17,553 nt of DNA. It comes from an uncultured Bacilli bacterium. GTDB lineage: Bacteria > Bacillota_I > Bacilli_A > RF39 > UBA660. The stretch spans positions 1 through 17,553 of the forward strand of contig CALVQZ010000016.1 of NCBI GenBank assembly GCA_944358275.1, in the 5' to 3' direction. Position numbers and translations under genes: made by a program. Of the stretch, positions 14,157 to 17,553 are shown piece after piece (the first letter of the stretch is position 1; each line of letters begins with the position of its first letter). The notes under the pieces are model-generated. The model did not search any database, was not told the DNA's origin, and saw only the letters and a program-made list of their open reading frames with translations.

Positions 14157-15341
14157 TTATTTTCCTATTACTAATTTGTATGTATCTCTTGCTATCATAA
14201 CTTCTTCATTAGTAGGTATAACATAGCATGGAATTTTTGAATCTTTTGTTGAAATCATTATTTCTTTTCCTCTTGTTTCGTTAGCTTCTTCATTTAATTT
14301 AATACCATATACACCAAGACCATCTATTATGCTTTTTCTAGTTAAACATGAGTTTTCACCAATTCCAGCAGTAAAACAAATCATATCTATTCCACCTAGT
14401 AGGCAATAATATCTAGCAATATAATCTATTACCCTTCTAGCATATATTTTTTGTGCTAAAATACTTCTTTTATTCCCTTTTTCTGCAGATATTTCTACAT
14501 CTCTTGAATCACTACTTACACCGCTTATACCTAATAAACCACTCTTTTTATTTATAGCATTATCTATATCATCTGGTGTCATTCCAGTTTTTTTCATTAT
14601 GTATGGAATTATACTTGCATCTATATCGCCACATCTACTTCCCATTACTATACCTGCATTTGGTGTAAATCCCATAGATGTATCTATACATTTTCCGTTT
14701 AATACTGCACTTATACTTCCACCATTTCCTAAGTGACACACTACTACTTTTGTATCAGTTCTTCCTAATATTTCATTTGCTCTTTCTGAAACATACTTGT
14801 GGCTTGTTCCATGAGCACCATATTTTCTTACTGAATAATCAGTATACCATTCATATGGTAAAGCATATATATATTGTTCTTCATCCATTGTTTGATGAAA
14901 TGCAGTATCAAAAACTGCTGTATGTACTGCATTAGGCATAAATTCTCTAAATGCTTTTATTCCAACAACTGCAGCTGGATTATGTAAAGGTGCTAGTGGA
15001 CTTAAATCACTAATAATTTTCTCTACTACATCATCTACTATTACAGTTTTATCAAACTTATCAGCACCTTGAACTATTCTATGTCCAACACCTTTAATTT
15101 CTTCTAAAGATTCAACTATATTATTTTCAAGTAATTCTTTAGTAAGAAATCCAACAGCAACAGAATGGTTAGATAAAGAAGCATCTTTTCTTATCTTTTC
15201 TCCATTTAATTTAATTGTGTAAAAACTATTATCGATACCAATTCTTTCAAATACTCCAGATATTAGTACTTTTTCTTCTGGCATTTCATACACTTGAAAT
15301 TTTAGTGATGAACTACCTGCATTAACAGCTAAAATTTTCAT
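14157..15341 (-). CDS. ackA: Acetate kinase
   Basis: This 394-aa protein (family about 395-400) forms ATP and acetate from acetyl phosphate and ADP in the cytoplasm. It has the two ASKHA signatures: N7-A-G-S-S-S-L-K-F-Q near the start and K173-Y-G-A-H-G-T-S-H in the middle. It also has H87-R-I-V-Q-G, H202-L-G-N-G-G-S, D218-T-S-M-G-F-T-P, and A325-G-I-G-E-N near the end. The D-T-S-M-G-F-T-P motif is followed by N-A-G-I-V-M-G-S-R-C-G-D, slightly off the common L-A-G-L-M-M-G-T-R-S-G-D. GTGAGGAG lies upstream of the ATG. The usual partner pta is not adjacent; nrnA follows directly instead. Confidence 0.95.
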   Translation of the reverse strand: MKILAVNAGSSSLKFQVYEMPEEKVLISGVFERIGIDNSFYTIKLNGEKIRKDASLSNHSVAVGFLTKELLENNIVESLEEIKGVGHRIVQGADKFDKTVIVDDVVEKIISDLSPLAPLHNPAAVVGIKAFREFMPNAVHTAVFDTAFHQTMDEEQYIYALPYEWYTDYSVRKYGAHGTSHKYVSERANEILGRTDTKVVVCHLGNGGSISAVLNGKCIDTSMGFTPNAGIVMGSRCGDIDASIIPYIMKKTGMTPDDIDNAINKKSGLLGISGVSSDSRDVEISAEKGNKRSILAQKIYARRVIDYIARYYCLLGGIDMICFTAGIGENSCLTRKSIIDGLGVYGIKLNEEANETRGKEIMISTKDSKIPCYVIPTNEEVMIARDTYKLVIGK

Positions 15342-15363
15342 AAATTATCACTCCTCACTGCTA

Positions 15364-15369
15364 ATTATA
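15364..15369 (-). promoter_or_regulatory. -10 box of ackA
   Basis: A perfect TATAAT on the minus strand lies about 22 nt upstream of the ATG and just before GAGGAG. The -35 region at 17-bp spacing (TATCAT) is poor. Confidence 0.45.
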
Positions 15370-15410
15370 TAATAAAATAATTAAAAATGATAGTTTTATT
15401 TATGAAAATT

Positions 15411-16016
15411 TCATTTAGTTTTTTTTATACATGATTTTACAAATTCTATAAATAATGAATCATCAGTTAAATCTTCTGGATGCCACTGTACTCCTACATT
15501 AAATTTATTGTTCTTATGCTCTATTGCTTCTATTACTCCATCTTCTGAATATGCACTTATAATATAATCATCTACATCTGTAATACATTCTTCGTGTCTA
15601 CTATTTACATAAGTATTTCCTATAAGTTTATTTATGATAGTTCCTTCTTTTGTAATAATTTTATGCATTACATTTTGGTGATTCTCTTTTGTCTTTTCTA
15701 AATATTTTTCATTCATTATCTGCATACCAAGGCATATGCCTAAAAGCGGTATATCATTATAAGTAGCATACTTACATATATATCTATCATAATCATATAT
15801 GTCTTTTCCTCCAGGCATTACTATACCATCACATAACTTTAACACTTCATCTAAATCATCTATATTATCAGAAAGTATAAGTATTGGAATAGCACCGGAT
15901 TTTATTAGTTTACCTGCTAAACTTTTATTTACCTTGTAAATATCATCGACTCCTCTTTTTACTATACCTATTATTGGTTTAGTTAAAAAGATTGATTTCT
16001 CAACCTTTTTTAGCAT
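15411..16016 (-). CDS. Class-I glutamine amidotransferase-like hydrolase (peptidase C26, PuuD-like)
   Basis: This 201-aa protein is shorter than PuuD-type members (about 240-255). It has the C26 layout: I14-V-K-R near the start, M67-P-G-G70, the nucleophile elbow G93-I-C95-L-G-M-Q, and V176-Q-W-H179-P-E181 completing the Cys-His-Glu triad. The family hydrolyses gamma-glutamyl amides such as gamma-glutamyl-GABA. The usual V-N-S-x-H-H-Q segment reads V137-N-S-R-H-E-E here, losing the second His and the Gln, so the substrate may differ. The ATG overlaps the stop of the upstream micropeptide gene (ATGCTAA), indicating translational coupling to it. There is no pathway partner in the window apart from the distant amidoligase. 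Confidence 0.8.
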   Translation of the reverse strand: MLKKVEKSIFLTKPIIGIVKRGVDDIYKVNKSLAGKLIKSGAIPILILSDNIDDLDEVLKLCDGIVMPGGKDIYDYDRYICKYATYNDIPLLGICLGMQIMNEKYLEKTKENHQNVMHKIITKEGTIINKLIGNTYVNSRHEECITDVDDYIISAYSEDGVIEAIEHKNNKFNVGVQWHPEDLTDDSLFIEFVKSCIKKTK

Positions 16017-16114
16017 ATTACTGATCCTAAAATGATAGCAAGTAAAATATATAAAACAATAATTACAAGGAACCCGTTGTGATTACAACAAGTATTATTG
16101 TTATTGCATGCCAT
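16010..16114 (-). CDS. 34-aa YjcZ-type membrane micropeptide, Asn/Cys-rich N-terminus
   Basis: This small ORF has a strong AAGGAGGTGA upstream. It encodes a polar head M-A-C3-N-N-N-N-T-C9-C10-N-H-N-G and then one hydrophobic helix (about 15-33) ending in Cys34. A Gly/Asn/Cys head followed by an Ile/Val/Leu helix resembles the YjcZ-family small proteins of Bacillota (found in spores of Bacillus). An immediately preceding ATG is followed by a stop codon, so the start is the ATG at 16114. It overlaps the C26 hydrolase gene by 7 nt. Its role is unknown; it might be a membrane or coat-associated peptide. Confidence 0.7.
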   Translation of the reverse strand: MACNNNNTCCNHNGFLVIIVLYILLAIILGSVIC

Positions 16115-16132
16115 TACATTCACCTCCTTAAC

Positions 16133-16216
16133 TTAAACGTAGGCACCTATAACGATTACTAATATTATAAATAAAACAAGTACTATAGCAGCACCGCTAA
16201 CGTATCCATGTCCCAT
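16133..16216 (-). CDS. 27-aa YjcZ-type membrane micropeptide
   Basis: This ORF encodes M-G-H-G-Y-V-S-G-A-A followed by a single Ile/Val/Leu helix and a short G-A-Y-V end. That pattern is very close to YjcZ-type sporulation micropeptides (Gly/Tyr-rich start, one helix). AAAAGGAGG lies 8 nt upstream of the ATG. It lies 18 nt upstream of the second micropeptide, and together with the C26 gene they form a three-gene unit. The presence of a homologous pair argues for selection on both. Confidence 0.75.
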   Translation of the reverse strand: MGHGYVSGAAIVLVLFIILVIVIGAYV

Positions 16217-16246
16217 AATCGATTCCTCCTTTTCTTTTCTTCACAT

Positions 16247-16273
16247 TATTTTATGGTAAAATGAAATAAGTGT
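16247..16273 (-). promoter_or_regulatory. Possible promoter of the micropeptide operon, sigma-K-like
   Basis: On the minus strand CATAAAATA (16255-16247) fits the Bacillus sigma-K -10 pattern CATAnnnTA. An AC lies 16 bp upstream (16273-16272), as in the sigma-K -35. The match is short and the DNA AT-rich, so chance is possible. No good sigma-A pair is seen for these genes. Confidence 0.3.
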
Positions 16274-16293
16274 GATTACTTATGTCTAAATTG

Positions 16294-16322
16294 TTGTATT
16301 TTAGTCTTTTTTTTGATATTAT
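16294..16322 (+). promoter_or_regulatory. Sigma-A promoter of prsA
   Basis: TTGTAT (16294-16299) and TATTAT (16317-16322) are separated by 17 bp. AAGGAGG follows at 16332-16338. It is divergent from the micropeptide operon. Confidence 0.65.
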
Positions 16323-16345
16323 TAGGTATGCAAGGAGGATAAGTG

Positions 16346-17326
16346 ATGAAAAAAACAATTTATTATTTAGTATGTGCTTCTCTTATATTATTAGTGCTTA
16401 CTGGATGTGGTAAAATACCAAAATTAAAAGATGGAAGTGAACTTATAATTGAATTAGATGGTCTTAAAATGACTACTGAAGAGTTTTATGAAAAATTAAA
16501 GGATAGTTATGGTACTTATGCTTTAATCAATTCTATCGATGAATTATTATTAAATAAAGTATATGAAACTGATGATGACCTTAAAACTGAAATAGAAGCT
16601 CAAATAACTACTATGAAAAATCAATTTGGGTCTGATTTTGAGGATGCAATAAGTTATTATTATGGTGTAAGTACAGAAAAAGAATTATATGATTATATTG
16701 AAGTATCTTTTAAAAGAGAGTATGCAATAAATGATTATGCTGAAACTTTGATTGATGATGAAGATATTGAAGAATATTACAATGAAAAATCAATTGGTGA
16801 TATTAAAGCTAGTCATATACTAATTAAATCTGAAGCTACTGATGATATGACTGATGAAGAAAAAGAAGAAGCTGAAGAAGAAGCTTTAAAAACAGCAAAG
16901 GAAATTATTAAAAAATTAGATGATGGTGAAAAATTTGAAGATTTAGCAAAGGAATATTCTGATGATTCAAGTGCTAGTGATGGTGGTAATTTAGGATATT
17001 TCAATAGAGGCGAAATGGTTAGTGAATTTGAAGATGCTGCTATTGAATTAGAAGTTGGAAAATATACTGAGAAACCTGTAAAAACTCAATTTGGTTATCA
17101 TATCATTCTAAAAACTGATCAAAAAGAAAAACCTGAATTAAGTGAAATTAAAGATGATATTAAACAAACTTTAGTTGATGAACTAATTGCAAATACTGAA
17201 AATATTTCTGCTTTTGCATTAGAATGGTTAAGAGAAGAAAACGATTTAAAGATATATGATGCTGAACTAAAGATAAAATATGATCATTATATGAATGAGC
17301 AAAAGTCATCAAATACAAGCGAATAA
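16346..17326 (+). CDS. prsA: PrsA-type foldase lipoprotein (parvulin peptidyl-prolyl isomerase)
   Basis: This 326-aa lipoprotein acts on the outer face of the membrane, helping secreted proteins fold. The signal peptide (1-20) ends in the lipobox L18-T-G-C21, the site of lipid attachment and cleavage. A SurA-like N-terminal segment follows (about 30-145). The parvulin domain (about 153-258) shows K154-A-S-H-I-L-I, F197-x-x-L-A-x-x-Y-S-x-D, G213-G-N-L-G-Y-F, and F249-G-Y-H-I-I near its end. A helical C-terminal tail closes the protein. A Glu-rich insert (about 164-182) lies inside the isomerase domain, as in many PrsA proteins. I chose the ATG at 16346, 7 nt after AAGGAGG; an in-frame GTG precedes it. 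It has its own terminator. The SipW-type protein is one possible secreted client. Confidence 0.9.
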   Translation: MKKTIYYLVCASLILLVLTGCGKIPKLKDGSELIIELDGLKMTTEEFYEKLKDSYGTYALINSIDELLLNKVYETDDDLKTEIEAQITTMKNQFGSDFEDAISYYYGVSTEKELYDYIEVSFKREYAINDYAETLIDDEDIEEYYNEKSIGDIKASHILIKSEATDDMTDEEKEEAEEEALKTAKEIIKKLDDGEKFEDLAKEYSDDSSASDGGNLGYFNRGEMVSEFEDAAIELEVGKYTEKPVKTQFGYHIILKTDQKEKPELSEIKDDIKQTLVDELIANTENISAFALEWLREENDLKIYDAELKIKYDHYMNEQKSSNTSE

Positions 17327-17327
17327 A

Positions 17328-17360
17328 TAAACATCTCTCTTTTAGGAGATGTTTTTATTT
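17328..17360 (+). terminator. Intrinsic terminator of prsA
   Basis: AAACATCTC pairs with GAGATGTTT around the loop TCTTTTAG and is followed by TTTTATTT. It begins 2 nt after the stop codon. Confidence 0.85.
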
Positions 17361-17397
17361 ACTAATTATTTTTTATATAGTTATTTTAAAATTATTT

Positions 17398-17553
17398 GTA
17401 CTGTAAATGATAAAGATTGTTGTAAATGGTAATGACAAAAAAAGCAATCTCAAAATTAGACACTTTTGTACCAATCCTATGTTCCCATTTACATTTACAA
17501 CTAGAATAGCTGTTCAATTTATCCTTAATTAAAAGTTTTTATTTGGAATACAA
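17398..17553. mobile_element. Possible end of an insertion sequence (TGTAAATG repeats)
   Basis: TGTAAATGATAA (17402) and TGTAAATGGTAA (17421) are near-identical direct repeats 19 bp apart. The segment at 17484-17501 carries the same motif inverted twice (CATTTACATTTACA). A TGTACTG start near 17398 with several internal repeats recalls the ends of IS21-type elements, but no transposase is within the window. This is pattern-based and uncertain. No gene is supported in this stretch. Confidence 0.3.

Noticed and set aside
14678..14935. Plus-strand 85-codon open frame inside ackA
   Set aside because: Antisense to a highly conserved gene, with His/Leu-rich nonsense composition.
16813..17004. Minus-strand Ser-rich 63-codon open frame inside prsA
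   Set aside because: Antisense to the parvulin domain, and its Ser runs simply mirror Glu/Asp codons of prsA.
1..17553. CRISPR array, tRNA or rRNA genes, riboswitch
   Set aside because: No regularly spaced repeats, no tRNA-like cloverleaf with TTC consensus, no rRNA segments and no recognised riboswitch core were seen on reading both strands.

Overview
The window comes from a very AT-rich, low-GC Gram-positive-type bacterium, most likely Bacillota on the Bacilli/Mollicutes side (RF39-like or Erysipelotrichales-like gut lineages; this placement is inference). The grounds are strong AGGAGG ribosome binding sites, sigma-A promoters (TTGACA-N16-TATAAT), a PrsA lipoprotein foldase, a SipW-type secreted protein, YjcZ-like micropeptides, and use of TGA as stop with TGG for Trp (so not the Mycoplasma code).

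Layout. The first ~125 nt hold the 5' end of rlmN (minus strand), divergent from an amidoligase-family gene (226-1221, plus) with an ideal promoter and a terminator. From 1423 to 16216 every recognised gene is on the minus strand. The block 1423-5753 is one compact RNF operon (ferredoxin:NAD+ oxidoreductase, an ion-pumping respiratory complex), in the order rnfC, rnfD-rnfG fusion, a 29-aa membrane micro-ORF, rnfE, rnfA, a 38-aa membrane micro-ORF with a Cys cluster, and an 85-aa rnfB. Region 5754-6261 is a structured AT-rich spacer. Then come a SipW-type secreted protein (6262-6873), a 438-nt spacer, an unknown 195-aa protein, a frameshifted membrane/coiled-coil gene (7971-8617), and a 341-aa protein made of 34-residue repeats (8741-9766).

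A housekeeping block follows: a U32 peptidase-family (RlhA-like) protein, holA (DNA polymerase III delta), an NrnA-type DHH phosphoesterase, ackA (acetate kinase), and a class-I glutamine amidotransferase-like hydrolase (peptidase C26) translationally coupled to two membrane micropeptides of YjcZ type. On the plus strand, prsA (16346-17326) ends with a good terminator. The last ~150 nt carry TGTAAATG-type direct and inverted repeats that may be the end of an insertion sequence.

How they work together. RNF plus acetate kinase point to a fermentative anaerobe that makes ATP by substrate-level phosphorylation and couples reduced ferredoxin to an ion gradient. The most unusual content is the RNF operon. 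RnfG has no gene of its own and its FMN-binding domain is fused to the end of RnfD. A 29-aa single-helix peptide sits exactly where rnfG should be. RnfB has lost its ferredoxin domains. A new Cys-rich membrane micropeptide precedes rnfB. Overlapping stops and starts join these genes, which argues that the arrangement is functional rather than decay.
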